A model generated the notes under the pieces. That model did no database searches, was not told the origin of the DNA, and saw nothing but the letters and a program-made list of their open reading frames with translations. Positions 1 through 9,761 of a DNA stretch of 42,692 bases are shown one piece after another; the first letter of the stretch is position 1, and every line of letters begins with the position of its first letter. The stretch is from assembly GCA_015665275.1 (NCBI GenBank), contig JADFAL010000007.1:168150-210841 (forward strand). The letters run 5' to 3'. Origin of the DNA: Flavobacteriales bacterium. Its GTDB lineage: Bacteria > Bacteroidota > Bacteroidia > Flavobacteriales_D > Crocinitomicaceae. Both the position numbers and the translations under genes were made by a program.

Positions 1-120
1 GAACAAAGAATGCAAATGACAAATAGAAATCGTTTCATGCTATGTTTTTAACTCAAATATACGGCATTTAATAGAAGAGGAAATCATTAATAAATGTGTG
101 TTATAAAACAAAGGTTCTTC

Positions 121-128
121 TATCTTTG
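121..128 (+). promoter_or_regulatory. Bacteroidota -7 promoter box for folD
   Basis: TATCTTTG is an exact match to the Bacteroidota -7 consensus TAnnTTTG. It ends 20 bases before the folD ATG. A TGTG at 97-100, 20 bases upstream of the box, is a weak -33 candidate. The predicted leader is about 14 bases. Promoter activity is inferred from sequence only. Confidence 0.6.
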
Positions 129-148
129 AAGAAAACAAACCTTACAGC

Positions 149-1027
149 ATGCAACTCCTAGATGGTAAAGCAACGGCAGAAGCGATTCGCGCCGAACTCA
201 GAAAAGCAGTAGAAGAAAGAAAGGAAAACGGGAAAAAAATCCCTCATTTGGCAGCGGTACTCGTTGGAAGTGATGGCGGTTCCCTGACCTACGTGAATGC
301 GAAGGTGAAGGCATGTGACGAAATTGGATTCCAGAGCACACTCATTCAATACCAATCAGATATTTCCGAAGAAGCATTGCTGCACAAGGTGAATGAATTG
401 AACAACGATCCGGATATTGATGGATTTATTGTACAGCTTCCTTTGCCAGACCATATCGACGAGTTGAAGGTAACGGAAGCAATCGATCCAAAAAAGGACG
501 TTGATGGTTTCCACCCGATGAACCTAGGAAACATGGTGCTTTCCTTGCCTGGATTCTTGCCAGCAACACCCGCAGGAATAATGGAGTTGCTGAAACGAAA
601 CAACATCGAAACTTCAGGGAAGAATTGTGTAATTATTGGAAGAAGTAACATCGTTGGAACGCCACTTTCTATTATGTTGAGTAGAAATAGCAGCCCAGGA
701 AACTGTACCGTAACCTTAACTCACAGTCGAACGGCGAACTTGCCTGAGGTAGTGAAGCAAGCAGATATTATTATTGCAGCAATCGGTCGCCCTGAATTTG
801 TAACTGCCGATATGGTAAAAGATGGAGCCGTTATCGTCGATGTAGGTACAACGCGTGTTCCCGATGCAACTAAAAAACGAGGCTGGGCATTGAAGGGGGA
901 TGTGAAATTTGACGAGGTAGCACCAAAATGTTCGTTCATCACTCCAGTACCGGGAGGTGTTGGTCCAATGACCATTGCATCGTTGATGATTAACACACTG
1001 CGTGCAATGGATTTAAACAATAAATAA
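149..1027 (+). CDS. folD: Bifunctional methylenetetrahydrofolate dehydrogenase/cyclohydrolase FolD
   Basis: This cytoplasmic enzyme interconverts 5,10-methylene-THF, 5,10-methenyl-THF and 10-formyl-THF for purine and formyl-Met synthesis. At 292 residues it has the family's usual length. The substrate-site YxxxK motif is visible (Y48, K52), followed by [10 protein letters not shown] and the KKDVDGFHP block, a Rossmann-type NADP site with GRSNIVGTP near residue 168, and the C-terminal [10 protein letters not shown] signature. The ATG at 149 fits both the family N-terminus (MQLLDGK) and the promoter at 121-128. It appears to be a single-gene unit. Identification is firm. Confidence 0.97.
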   Translation: MQLLDGKATAEAIRAELRKAVEERKENGKKIPHLAAVLVGSDGGSLTYVNAKVKACDEIGFQSTLIQYQSDISEEALLHKVNELNNDPDIDGFIVQLPLPDHIDELKVTEAIDPKKDVDGFHPMNLGNMVLSLPGFLPATPAGIMELLKRNNIETSGKNCVIIGRSNIVGTPLSIMLSRNSSPGNCTVTLTHSRTANLPEVVKQADIIIAAIGRPEFVTADMVKDGAVIVDVGTTRVPDATKKRGWALKGDVKFDEVAPKCSFITPVPGGVGPMTIASLMINTLRAMDLNNK

Positions 1028-1028
1028 G

Positions 1029-1059
1029 CAACGAATAGGGATAGTAAGCCAATTCGTTG
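1029..1059 (+). other. 8-bp inverted repeat after folD
   Basis: CAACGAAT (1029-1036) pairs perfectly with ATTCGTTG (1052-1059) across a 15-base loop, directly after the folD stop. There is no T-run on either strand, so it may stabilise the 3' end rather than act as an intrinsic terminator. It is weak evidence on its own. Confidence 0.35.
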
Positions 1060-1090
1060 TCATACAATAACAACATCTAAAAAAGTACAA

Positions 1091-1744
1091 ATGAAAAAGT
1101 TATTAAGCCTAAACCTACTGATTGCATTGGCAGTTGTATTTGCGTCTTGTGGCACCAACAACAACGTTGTAAACAACCGCTTGATTTCGAAAAGAAAATA
1201 CAACAAAGGGTTCCATTTTAACAAAAAGGGGAACATGAAGTCTTCTAAAGTGGAGAAAGAGGAAGGGGAAAGCATCGCATTTGAAGATGTAAAGTCAGTC
1301 GAAAAGAAAGCAAAGAAAACTACGAATGTTTCAAATCGAGTGGAAGACAAAAATGCCGACATGGTTGTACCTAAGTCTGAAAATGACGCAAACGCCACAG
1401 AGTCATCTCAAGCTTATAAACCCGTTTTCGGAAAGTCCCTAGACGCGCCTGTTCGCGGCGAAGAATCAACATTTAATGAAGCACATCCTCAGGAAGATTT
1501 CGAGACGGATAACGAAACTTCAAGTTCGGAGCAAACCATTTCCAAGAAAGAACTCAAGAAGAAAGCTCGTTCTTCGGCGCGAGGAGGGAATAGTGATCTT
1601 TTGAACATTCTTTTGATTGTTCTACTGGTACTGGTAATCCTAGCTCTAATCTCACTTATCGGAGGTACACTCGGATGGATTTTATCTGTGCTTGTACTCG
1701 TTGTGATTATATACTTCTTGCTAAAATTGCTAGGAGCGTTTTAA
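1091..1744 (+). CDS. Lipoprotein with charged middle and two C-terminal membrane segments
   Basis: The family was not recognised. Residues 1-19 form a lipoprotein signal peptide, with lipobox FASC and the acylated Cys at position 20. The middle, about residues 30-165, is rich in Lys, Glu and Ser and is probably disordered. It includes a stretch of basic residues just before the membrane part. Residues about 168-190 and 195-215 are two strongly hydrophobic helices separated by a Gly-rich turn (IGGTLGW). A lipid anchor at one end and a helical hairpin at the other suggest a protein bridging membrane leaflets or envelope layers, which is inference. The gene stands alone between folD and a strong terminator. 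Confidence 0.8.
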   Translation: MKKLLSLNLLIALAVVFASCGTNNNVVNNRLISKRKYNKGFHFNKKGNMKSSKVEKEEGESIAFEDVKSVEKKAKKTTNVSNRVEDKNADMVVPKSENDANATESSQAYKPVFGKSLDAPVRGEESTFNEAHPQEDFETDNETSSSEQTISKKELKKKARSSARGGNSDLLNILLIVLLVLVILALISLIGGTLGWILSVLVLVVIIYFLLKLLGAF

Positions 1745-1767
1745 GAAGCCAATATCAAAATACTTTT

Positions 1768-1807
1768 AAAACCGGTCGCCGAGGTTCTCGAAGCGCCGGT
1801 TTTTTTT
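1768..1807 (+). terminator. Strong intrinsic terminator
   Basis: The outer stem AAAACCGG/CCGGTTTT (1768-1775 with 1796-1803) continues into CGC/GCG after a one-base bulge, and then into a CGAG/CTCG stem around a 3-base loop. A T-run follows to 1807. It ends the lipoprotein transcript and lies immediately before the promoter of the next gene. Confidence 0.9.
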
Positions 1808-1822
1808 ATGATCAAAATTGGA

Positions 1823-1830
1823 TACCTTCG
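1823..1830 (+). promoter_or_regulatory. -7 box almost touching the ykgJ-like start codon
   Basis: TACCTTCG matches TAnnTTTG except for one T to C change. It ends 5 bases before the ATG at 1836, so transcription would start at or next to the start codon. This argues against the in-frame TTG at 1818, which lies upstream of the box. Confidence 0.5.
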
Positions 1831-1835
1831 ACTCC

Positions 1836-2321
1836 ATGGAATACCAAAACCTTCTTGACGACCATAATCTACACAAGGCAGAACGAGAAAAATATGTTCG
1901 TAAAATCAAGAAAAAACGACCGAAAAATTTGGACCAGGTGTTCCATGCCCAACACGACAAAGCCTTCGAGGAAATTGATTGTCTAAAATGTGCAAATTGC
2001 TGCAAGACAACGAGTCCTATTTTCAGAGATGTAGACATTCAAAGAATTTCTAAAAAACTCAAAATGTCTCCTGAAAAATTCGAGAACGCTTATCTAAGAA
2101 AAGACGAAGACAAAGATTGGGTGCTGCAGACGGCACCTTGTACTTTTCTACAACCCGATAATACCTGCTTTATATACGACATTCGACCTCAAGCGTGTCG
2201 TGAGTATCCGCATACAGATCGTAAGCGAATGAATCAGGTCTTGGATTTGACGCTAAAAAACGCCGAAATATGCCCAGCCGTCAGCAAAATTCTGGGAAAG
2301 GTGATGATTGAACTGCCGTAA
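1836..2321 (+). CDS. YkgJ-family cysteine cluster protein
   Basis: This is a 161-residue cytoplasmic protein of the zinc/iron-chelating CxxCxxCC family. The first cluster is CLKCANCCK and the second is the C-terminal NTCFIYDIRPQACREYP region with further Cys, plus a final Cys in EICPAV. These are the typical metal ligands. The family is widespread but its biochemical role is poorly defined. The start is placed at ATG 1836 rather than the TTG at 1818, because the -7 box at 1823-1830 lies between them. The mRNA would then be leaderless. It is preceded by a terminator and followed by a separate promoter, so it is probably monocistronic. Confidence 0.88.
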   Translation: MEYQNLLDDHNLHKAEREKYVRKIKKKRPKNLDQVFHAQHDKAFEEIDCLKCANCCKTTSPIFRDVDIQRISKKLKMSPEKFENAYLRKDEDKDWVLQTAPCTFLQPDNTCFIYDIRPQACREYPHTDRKRMNQVLDLTLKNAEICPAVSKILGKVMIELP

Positions 2322-2340
2322 AAACAAACCATTTTTTCAG

Positions 2341-2348
2341 TATTTTCG
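2341..2348 (+). promoter_or_regulatory. Putative -7 box for the giant adhesin gene
   Basis: TATTTTCG differs from TAnnTTTG at one base and lies 30 bases before the ATG at 2379. No convincing -33 element was found at the expected distance. Confidence 0.4.
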
Positions 2349-2378
2349 TCTACGTACCAAGCAGACCAAACTGAGACT

Positions 2379-5300
2379 ATGAATACGATACTACGTTACA
2401 TCCTTGTTTTACTAGGATTTCTCTTCATTTCAGATGCCAATGCACAACGCGCAAAAGACGGTAGTTACACCGTTACTGGGGCAGCTGAGGTTCTTAATAC
2501 ATACACGAATCTTACGGTAAACGCAACGGCTGGAGCTACATCAATTTCAGTGGCAAACAATGCGATGACCGGAGGCGCGTTCGGAGGAACTCCACTTCAG
2601 CAAGGTGATTTGATCTTGATAGTTCAAATGCACGGAGCCACGGTGGATGTCAACTTCTTCCCCGTAGTCGCAGGTTGGGGAAGTTATACATGGCCACAAT
2701 CGTATTTTGATTCGGGGTTTGGTACAACTCCCGAAACATTTGGACAAGTAACGAATTACAATAACTCAGGACGGTATGAGCGTGTTGAGGTACTCAGCAC
2801 TTCTGGTGGAGGTACGATCAATCTTACGTGTGGTCTTACCTACAACTATACAGCAGCCGATGAAGTACAAATTGTTCGAATCCCGAGATTGGATGATTTG
2901 ACTGTGAACGGAGGGGCTGCCGTGGTTCCTGATATTTGGGATGGAACAACAGGAGGTGTTGTCGCTCTGGAGGTTGATGGAACTTTAACATTGAGCGCAG
3001 GGGGAACAATCACCGCTTCCGGATACGGTTTCCGCGGTGGACAATTAGATACTGATTTTGTTCCCGGTGCAGCCAATACAGGAGGACAGGGTAGTGACCG
3101 ATTCTTAGGTTCGCCTTCAGGATTTGAAGGTTCAGAAAAAGGAGAAAGCATCGGTGGGTACCACGTAGAATATGATTTAATTTACTCAAGATATGGAGTC
3201 TCTGGTATCGCCAATGGCGGTGGGGGAGGTGGATTCGTGAACTCCGGCGGTGGAGGTGGATCCAATGCTGAAGTAGGTGCTGGAGCATTCAATGGCCGAG
3301 GTAACCCCGTAGCAGGATATGCAGCGGCATATGGTCAGGATCCAACAATTACTGCATCCAGTGGTGCTGGACAAGGAGGATACTCACTTTCACAGAGCAA
3401 TCAAAATGCTGGTTTTACTGGACCAAATCAAGCCGCTTGGAGTGGTGATGGTCGTAAGAATGCTGGTGGTTGGGGAGGACATCCCTTGGCGTATGACGCT
3501 GGTCGCATCTTCTTTGGAGGAGGTGGAGGAGCCGGCGATCAAGATTCCGGTGAAGGTGGAGATGGTGGTCGCGGTGGCGGAATTGTCTACATCGTGAATT
3601 ACGGAACTGTTACCGGAAGTGGAGGCATTCAAGCAAATGGAGGTGCAGGAGAGAACTCAAACCCATTAAATCTACCTCTAGGATTTAACGCTTATCGTGG
3701 AAACGATGGTGCCGGTGGAGGTGGAGGAGCAGGAACGGTTTACATCGAAAATGCTGCTGCAATCCCAGGAACGGTTTCTATTGACGCAATCGGTGGAGAT
3801 GGAGGTGATCAAAACCTTCAAGTAAATGCATTTCAAGCAAACGAGGCTGGAGGTCCTGGTGGAGCGGGTTCTGGAGGTATTGTTAGATACTCAAGCGGAA
3901 CTCCAACAACTTCGGTGATTTCCGGAAACGCTGGAACCACTACCTCAACACAATTGTCAGAATTCCCTCCGAACGGAGCAACGAATGGTTCCGCGGGAGA
4001 TACTTTGACAACTGCACCGTACTATGATTTAATTCCAAATGACGTAACGATCTGTGCTGGACAAATGGCCTCGCCAAGTGTTACAGTGAATGGCTCATAT
4101 ACAGGAACATTGAATTGGTACACCGTTCAGTATGGCGGATCTCCAATCGCAGGTCAAACCAACCAATTATCATACAACGTTTCTCCGGGAACAACAACTA
4201 CCTACTGGGTGGGTGTTTGTCCGGGTACATTCCGAGTACCAGTTGTGGTAACGGTTTTGGCATCACCGAACTTAGTGATTACGGATCCAGCGGCAGTGTG
4301 TGCGCCGGCAACTGTTGATATTACATTACCAGCAGTTACAGCTGGAAGTGATGTAGGAACCTTAACGTATTGGCAAGATAATGGAGCTACTATTTCCCAG
4401 CTGACACCAACGAGTGTAGGCGGAGGTTGGCACTACATTCAATTGGATGTTGGTGGTGGATGTACTGCTCTCGATTCTGTTTTCGTTACAATCAATCCAC
4501 TGGATGACGCTTCGTTTAGTTATTCATCAGCGACGTATTGTTCGGATGCAGCGGACCCAACACCTACGGTAACAGGACTTGGTGGAGGAACTTTTAGTTC
4601 AACTCCAGGACTTTCCATTAATACAAGCACAGGTCAAATTGATGTTTCTGCTTCAACGCCAGGAGCGTACACGGTAACGTATACAACATCGGGGCCATGT
4701 CCAAACTCAAGCAATCAGTCAGTAACAATTTATGCCGCTCCGACTATTTCTGGCCCTACTTCTGTATGTCCGGGTGCAACAATTGCATTAACTGGAACTG
4801 GCACTCCAGATGGTACTACTCCTTGGACGTCTTCCAATACGAGTGCAGCCACAGTAGATAATTTAGGAAACGTAACAGGGTTTGCTGTAGGGGCAACAAC
4901 AATCACCTATCTAGATGCCAATGGTTGTTCAAATACGTATGTAGTAAATGTATCCGCAGCTCCAGTTTTGGATCCTGTGGCAAATGTTACCGGATGTGAT
5001 AGCATTCAATTGGCCACGATCACAGGAACTGGATTAACAGGAAACGAAGCATATTACTCTGGAACAGGTGGTACAGGAACAATGTTTACTGCAGGCGATT
5101 GGATTTCTTCTTCCATGACGATGTACGTAAATGATCTTAGTAATCCTTGTACGGTTGAGCAATCATTCACCATTACAATTAATGTTTCTCCGACTATTTC
5201 CGGTCCAACATCCGTTTGTCCTGGAGCTACCATTGCATTATCAGGAACAGGTACACCCGATGGAACTACTCCATGGACGTCTTCCAATACGAGTGCAGCC

Positions 5301-8300
5301 ACAGTAGATAATTTAGGAAACGTAACTGGGGTTGCAGTAGGAGCAACAACAATCACGTACCTAGACGCCAATGGTTGTTCAAACACGTATGTTGTGAATG
5401 TATCCGCGGCACCAGTTTTGGATCCTGTAGCGAACATTACTGGATGTGATAGCATTCAATTGGCTACGATCACTGGAACAGCTTTGACAGGAAACGAAGC
5501 GTATTACTCAGGAACGGGTGGTACGGGAACCATGTATACTGCAGGCGATTGGATTTCTTCCTCCATGACGATGTACGTGAATGATCTTAGCAATCCTTGT
5601 ACAGTTGAGCAATCATTTACAATTACAATAAATGTTTCACCGACCATTTCGGGTCCAACTTCTGTTTGTCCAGGAGCCACCATTGCATTATCAGGAACAG
5701 GTACACCCGATGGAACGACACCGTGGACGTCTTCCAATACGAGTGCAGCAACAGTAGATAATTTAGGGAACGTAACAGGAGTAGCGGTTGGAACTACAAC
5801 CATTACCTATTTGGATGCGAATGGGTGTTCAGATACGTATGTAATCAATGTCTCTTCCGCACCAGTATTGGATCCCGTAGCGAACATTACTGGATGTGAT
5901 AGCATTCAATTGGCTCCTATCACAGGAACAGGTTTGACAGGAAACGAAGCATATTACTCAGGAATGGGTGGTACGGGAACCATGTATACTGCAGGCGATT
6001 GGATTTCTTCCTCCATGACGATGTACGTGAATGATCTTAGCAATCCTTGTACGGTTGAGCAGTCATTCACCATTACCATAAATGTTTCACCGACTATTTC
6101 TGGTCCAACCTCGGTTTGCCCGGGAGCTACTATTGCATTATCAGGAACAGGTACTCCGGATGGAACTACACCATGGGCGTCTTCCAATACCGGAGTTGCG
6201 ACTGTGGATAATTTGGGGAACGTAACGGGGGTTGTGCCCGGAGGAACTACAATTACGTATTTAGATGCAAACGGATGTTCGGGAACTTACGCGGTAACTG
6301 TCATTGCGGCTCCAGATATTACGCCAATCCCTAATTTGTCCGATTGTGATAGTATTCAATTACCTGCGATCGCTGGAACAAATTTATCTGGTAGTCAGGC
6401 CTACTATGATGGAATGGGAGGTACAGGAACAATTTACACCGCAGGCCAATGGATTTCCTCGAGTATTACATTGTATGCCTACGATATTAGCGGAGGTTGT
6501 TTTGATGAAGAAACCTTCAATGTAGTTATCGAAACAATTCCAACGGCAGCATTCACAGCTAATCCAGTTACAGGGTGTGTAATTCCACAAGTAGTATTCT
6601 TTACCGACAACTCAACATTACCGGATACCTGGTTCTGGGATTTTGGAAATGGCAATACATCAGCACTTCAAAACCCAGTACATTCGTATACATCGTTTGG
6701 GGTATTTACAGTAACATTAACGGTGACTGATACCATTAATGGATGTTCAGATCAGGCAACAACAACAATTACAGTTACGTCGCCGCCGGTATTAGATCCA
6801 CAGGCGAATATTTCTGGATGTGATAGTATTCAGCTCCCAGTTATTACCGGAACTGGATTAACAGGGAACGAAGCGTACTATTCAGGAACAGGAGGAACGG
6901 GAACTCAATATGCTGCTGGAGATTGGATTACTGCATCCATGACCATGTATATTAACGATCTCAGCAATCCATGTACGGCAGAGCAATCGTTCGCAATATC
7001 TGTGAACCCTTCACCAACGATTTCGGGACCAACATCCGTTTGTGCCGGAGCATCAATTGCATTAGTAGGTACAGGAACACCTGACGGTACTACTCCTTGG
7101 ACTTCATCCAATACTGGAGTTGCGACGGTAGATAATCTCGGAAACGTTACGGGTGTTTCTGCCGGATCAACCACTATCATTTATTTGGATAATAACGGTT
7201 GTTCGGATACATACACTGTTTCGGTTATTGCTACGCCAATTCTGGATCCAATGGCTAATGTAACGGCATGTGATAGCGTTCAGTTGGCAACAATCACGGG
7301 TACCGGATTAACAGGAAATGAGTCTTATTATTCTGGAACGGGAGGAACTGGAACCGTTTACAGTGCAAGTGATTGGATTTCCTCTTCAATGACGATGTAC
7401 ATTAATGACTTAAGCAATGCTTGTACCGCAGAGCAGTCATTTAATATTACGATTAATGTTTCGCCAACCGTTTCAGGGCCAACTTCAGTTTGTCCGGGTG
7501 CAACGGCAGGGTTAACAGGAACAGGTACTCCTGATGGTACTACACCTTGGACGTCTTCAAATACAGGTGTGGCGACAGTTGACAATGCAGGAAACGTAAC
7601 GGGTATTGCAGCAGGAACATCGGACATTACCTACACAGACATCAATGGTTGTTCAAATACAGTAACGATTACTGTGAATGCAACGCCAACAATTTCAGGA
7701 AATGCTCCAATTTGTGTAGCCGCTACGAACACATTAACTGGTTCGGGAACTCCGGACGCAACAACACCTTGGACATCTTCAGATCCATCGGTAGCTACAA
7801 TTGATAATGCAGGTGTGGTTGCGGCGGTTGCAGCAGGAACAACGACAATCACATATTTAGATGCCAATGGATGTTCTACTACGGAAGTAGTAACAGTGAA
7901 TGCAGCTCCGAATCTTGTAATTACAGATCCGGTGGCAGTGTGTGATCCATTGACAGTGGATATAACCGATCCAGCTGTAACGGCGGGAAGTGATCCAGGA
8001 ACATTAACGTACTGGACGGATAACCTTGCAACAATAACACTTGCAACTCCGAACGCGGTAAATACCACAAACACGTATTACATCCAATTAGATGATGGTA
8101 ACTGTACCGCAATTCAGCCGGTAAACGTAACGGTGAATCCAGCGCCTACTATCGCGTTGACAGATCCCGCACCCGTTTGTGATCCTGCATTGGTAGATTT
8201 GACTGATGCAGCGGTAACTACAGGTAGTGATCCGGGAACATTCACATACTTTGACGGAATGGGTACAGCGGTTCCAACTCCTACAGCAGTGGGATCAGGA

Positions 8301-9137
8301 ATGTACTTTATTACACTTACTGATGGTAATGGTTGTCAGAGTGCTGGGCAGGTTACAGCGACTGTGAATCCAACGCCGAACTTAGTTGTAACAGATCCAT
8401 CTCCGGTATGTGAGCCAAATACAGTTGATTTAAATGCTGCGATTGTGACGGCAGGAAGTGATCCGGGAACCTTGACGTATTGGATAGACGCGGGAGCAAC
8501 AGCAACATTATCTACACCAACCGGAGTATTGACGGGTATGTACTACATTCAGTTGGAGGATGGGAACGGTTGTTCTTCGATTGCATCGGTTAACGCGACG
8601 GTAGATCCGTTGGATGATGCATCGTTCTTCTTGAATCCTACATGTGATGGGGCAACCGCTACCTTAACGGGAACAGCGGGAGGAACCTTCTCACTTTTAA
8701 CTGCGACATCTGCAACTATTGATCCGACAACAGGAACGGTTACAGGAGCTTCATACAATGAGGCGCTGGATATAGAATATGCAACTACGGGTATTTGTCC
8801 GAACAATTCTGTTGAGTTAGTTATCGTTGACGATTGTACACCGGAAGAGTTGATTATTCCAACGGCATTTACTCCGGGATCGGATGGTGCACATGATACG
8901 TGGGAAATCGTTGGACTGGATAATGTATATCCAAACAGTCGAGTAACTGTTTATAACCGATGGGGAAATAAGGTGTTTGAGCACAATGCAAGTTCAAGTG
9001 ACCCTTATAACAATAACATGTGGGATGGAACGTTTAACGGCGCACAGTTGCCGGCAGCCTCTTATTACTACATTATCGAAACAAACGATGCGAGTAGTAC
9101 GGAGAAGTATGAAGGAACCGTAACGATCTTACAATAA
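2379..9137 (+). CDS. Giant secreted repeat protein with PKD and gliding/T9SS C-terminal domain
   Basis: This 2252-residue protein begins with a Sec signal peptide (about residues 1-22, ending ANAQ). The N-terminal third contains an extremely Gly-rich segment, about residues 205-510, with runs such as NGGGGGGFVNSGGGGGSN. From about residue 788 it alternates two modules: an Ig/BIG2-like unit (SGPTSVCPG ... TYLDANGCS) and a second unit (VLDPVANITGCDSIQL ... EQSFTITIN). Together they form 150-residue repeats. A PKD domain (FWDFGNGNTS ... VHSYTSFGVF) occupies about 1388-1470. More diverged modules follow. The last 90 residues, from TAFTPGSDG at 2162 to YEGTVTIL, are the CHU_C/gliding-motility C-terminal domain, the usual type IX secretion signal in Bacteroidota. 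The likely role is a surface adhesin or motility filament. Regular Cys pairs in each module suggest disulfides. Confidence 0.93.
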   Translation: MNTILRYILVLLGFLFISDANAQRAKDGSYTVTGAAEVLNTYTNLTVNATAGATSISVANNAMTGGAFGGTPLQQGDLILIVQMHGATVDVNFFPVVAGWGSYTWPQSYFDSGFGTTPETFGQVTNYNNSGRYERVEVLSTSGGGTINLTCGLTYNYTAADEVQIVRIPRLDDLTVNGGAAVVPDIWDGTTGGVVALEVDGTLTLSAGGTITASGYGFRGGQLDTDFVPGAANTGGQGSDRFLGSPSGFEGSEKGESIGGYHVEYDLIYSRYGVSGIANGGGGGGFVNSGGGGGSNAEVGAGAFNGRGNPVAGYAAAYGQDPTITASSGAGQGGYSLSQSNQNAGFTGPNQAAWSGDGRKNAGGWGGHPLAYDAGRIFFGGGGGAGDQDSGEGGDGGRGGGIVYIVNYGTVTGSGGIQANGGAGENSNPLNLPLGFNAYRGNDGAGGGGGAGTVYIENAAAIPGTVSIDAIGGDGGDQNLQVNAFQANEAGGPGGAGSGGIVRYSSGTPTTSVISGNAGTTTSTQLSEFPPNGATNGSAGDTLTTAPYYDLIPNDVTICAGQMASPSVTVNGSYTGTLNWYTVQYGGSPIAGQTNQLSYNVSPGTTTTYWVGVCPGTFRVPVVVTVLASPNLVITDPAAVCAPATVDITLPAVTAGSDVGTLTYWQDNGATISQLTPTSVGGGWHYIQLDVGGGCTALDSVFVTINPLDDASFSYSSATYCSDAADPTPTVTGLGGGTFSSTPGLSINTSTGQIDVSASTPGAYTVTYTTSGPCPNSSNQSVTIYAAPTISGPTSVCPGATIALTGTGTPDGTTPWTSSNTSAATVDNLGNVTGFAVGATTITYLDANGCSNTYVVNVSAAPVLDPVANVTGCDSIQLATITGTGLTGNEAYYSGTGGTGTMFTAGDWISSSMTMYVNDLSNPCTVEQSFTITINVSPTISGPTSVCPGATIALSGTGTPDGTTPWTSSNTSAATVDNLGNVTGVAVGATTITYLDANGCSNTYVVNVSAAPVLDPVANITGCDSIQLATITGTALTGNEAYYSGTGGTGTMYTAGDWISSSMTMYVNDLSNPCTVEQSFTITINVSPTISGPTSVCPGATIALSGTGTPDGTTPWTSSNTSAATVDNLGNVTGVAVGTTTITYLDANGCSDTYVINVSSAPVLDPVANITGCDSIQLAPITGTGLTGNEAYYSGMGGTGTMYTAGDWISSSMTMYVNDLSNPCTVEQSFTITINVSPTISGPTSVCPGATIALSGTGTPDGTTPWASSNTGVATVDNLGNVTGVVPGGTTITYLDANGCSGTYAVTVIAAPDITPIPNLSDCDSIQLPAIAGTNLSGSQAYYDGMGGTGTIYTAGQWISSSITLYAYDISGGCFDEETFNVVIETIPTAAFTANPVTGCVIPQVVFFTDNSTLPDTWFWDFGNGNTSALQNPVHSYTSFGVFTVTLTVTDTINGCSDQATTTITVTSPPVLDPQANISGCDSIQLPVITGTGLTGNEAYYSGTGGTGTQYAAGDWITASMTMYINDLSNPCTAEQSFAISVNPSPTISGPTSVCAGASIALVGTGTPDGTTPWTSSNTGVATVDNLGNVTGVSAGSTTIIYLDNNGCSDTYTVSVIATPILDPMANVTACDSVQLATITGTGLTGNESYYSGTGGTGTVYSASDWISSSMTMYINDLSNACTAEQSFNITINVSPTVSGPTSVCPGATAGLTGTGTPDGTTPWTSSNTGVATVDNAGNVTGIAAGTSDITYTDINGCSNTVTITVNATPTISGNAPICVAATNTLTGSGTPDATTPWTSSDPSVATIDNAGVVAAVAAGTTTITYLDANGCSTTEVVTVNAAPNLVITDPVAVCDPLTVDITDPAVTAGSDPGTLTYWTDNLATITLATPNAVNTTNTYYIQLDDGNCTAIQPVNVTVNPAPTIALTDPAPVCDPALVDLTDAAVTTGSDPGTFTYFDGMGTAVPTPTAVGSGMYFITLTDGNGCQSAGQVTATVNPTPNLVVTDPSPVCEPNTVDLNAAIVTAGSDPGTLTYWIDAGATATLSTPTGVLTGMYYIQLEDGNGCSSIASVNATVDPLDDASFFLNPTCDGATATLTGTAGGTFSLLTATSATIDPTTGTVTGASYNEALDIEYATTGICPNNSVELVIVDDCTPEELIIPTAFTPGSDGAHDTWEIVGLDNVYPNSRVTVYNRWGNKVFEHNASSSDPYNNNMWDGTFNGAQLPAASYYYIIETNDASSTEKYEGTVTILQ
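4741..6540 (+). repeat. Four tandem 450-bp coding repeats
   Basis: Units start at 4741, 5191, 5641 and 6091, an exact 450-bp (150-codon) period. The first three are nearly identical at the nucleotide level, including silent positions (for example the shared GGCGATTGGATTTCTTC block near 5095, 5545 and 5995). The fourth diverges in its second half. Each encodes one Ig/BIG2-like module plus one CDSIQL module. Further diverged copies, interrupted by the PKD domain, follow at about 6784-7460 and 7464-7680. Confidence 0.95.
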
Positions 9138-9144
9138 TACGTTG

Positions 9145-9152
9145 TAAATTTG
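9145..9152 (+). promoter_or_regulatory. -7 box for the SiaB-like kinase operon
   Basis: TAAATTTG matches TAnnTTTG exactly. It lies 27 bases before the ATG at 9180 and just after the adhesin stop codon, so the kinase and the downstream deacetylase gene probably share this promoter. Confidence 0.55.
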
Positions 9153-9179
9153 CGTTGATATTGAAGCGCATTACGCACT

Positions 9180-9761
9180 ATGAATGAGACTTTGAACACG
9201 GTTGCACAAAAGATTAGAGCACTCTTTAAAGAGACGCATGATGACTTAGTGAATAACGAAGACCGTAAAATTCTCGTTTCTCATAATGGAACCTTCTCAC
9301 AAGATCTTGTTGGTTCACTGTCGAATGGAGTAGAGGAATTATTAGTTTCCAAAGGTGATAAACGCATCGTAATTAAGCGCATGTTCTCCATTTTATTGGA
9401 AGGTCTTCAAAATATCCGTCTGCATGGCAAGGAGGATGAAAAAGAAGAACAGTTGGCGTTTCTCATTATTGCAGCCGACGAAGATTCGTACAAGATTTAT
9501 ATGGCCAACATAGTAACGAATTCTGAAGTTCAGAAGATTCAATCGTACCTAGATGAATTGAACGACTTAGACGAAGCTGTTCTGAAGGAAAAATACCTCT
9601 CGGTCTTATCCAATGAATTTATAAGTGCTAAGGGAGGCGCGGGTCTAGGGTTGATCACAACTCGAATGAAGTCAGGGCCACTTGGAAGTCGTTTTGCAGA
9701 ACTAAATGATGAGCAAACGCTCTTCGTTCTCGAAGTAACGTTGCCTCGAATCAAGCGCTAA
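9180..9761 (+). CDS. SiaB-family (DUF6272) GHKL-type protein kinase
   Basis: This 193-residue protein resembles the SiaB/DUF6272 kinases, which have a histidine-kinase-like ATP-binding fold and phosphorylate a SpoIIAA-like partner. An N-box, EGLQNIRLHG (residues 74-83), and a Gly-rich ATP lid, GGAGLGL (152-158), are visible. There is no sensor or transmembrane part, so it is a soluble kinase. In Pseudomonas the SiaB partner SiaC and a diguanylate cyclase are neighbours. Here neither is adjacent, although a STAS-domain protein lies at 15179. The stop codon abuts the GTG of the next gene, which implies translational coupling to the histone-deacetylase-family enzyme. Family assignment is from recognised motifs, not a search. 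Confidence 0.78.
   Translation: MNETLNTVAQKIRALFKETHDDLVNNEDRKILVSHNGTFSQDLVGSLSNGVEELLVSKGDKRIVIKRMFSILLEGLQNIRLHGKEDEKEEQLAFLIIAADEDSYKIYMANIVTNSEVQKIQSYLDELNDLDEAVLKEKYLSVLSNEFISAKGGAGLGLITTRMKSGPLGSRFAELNDEQTLFVLEVTLPRIKR

Noticed and set aside
5054-8074. Several long minus-strand frames within the giant adhesin gene
   Set aside because: They mirror the 450-bp repeats, have Val/Pro-rich repetitive translations typical of antisense reading, and no promoter. The plus-strand frame has a signal peptide, modules and a secretion domain.
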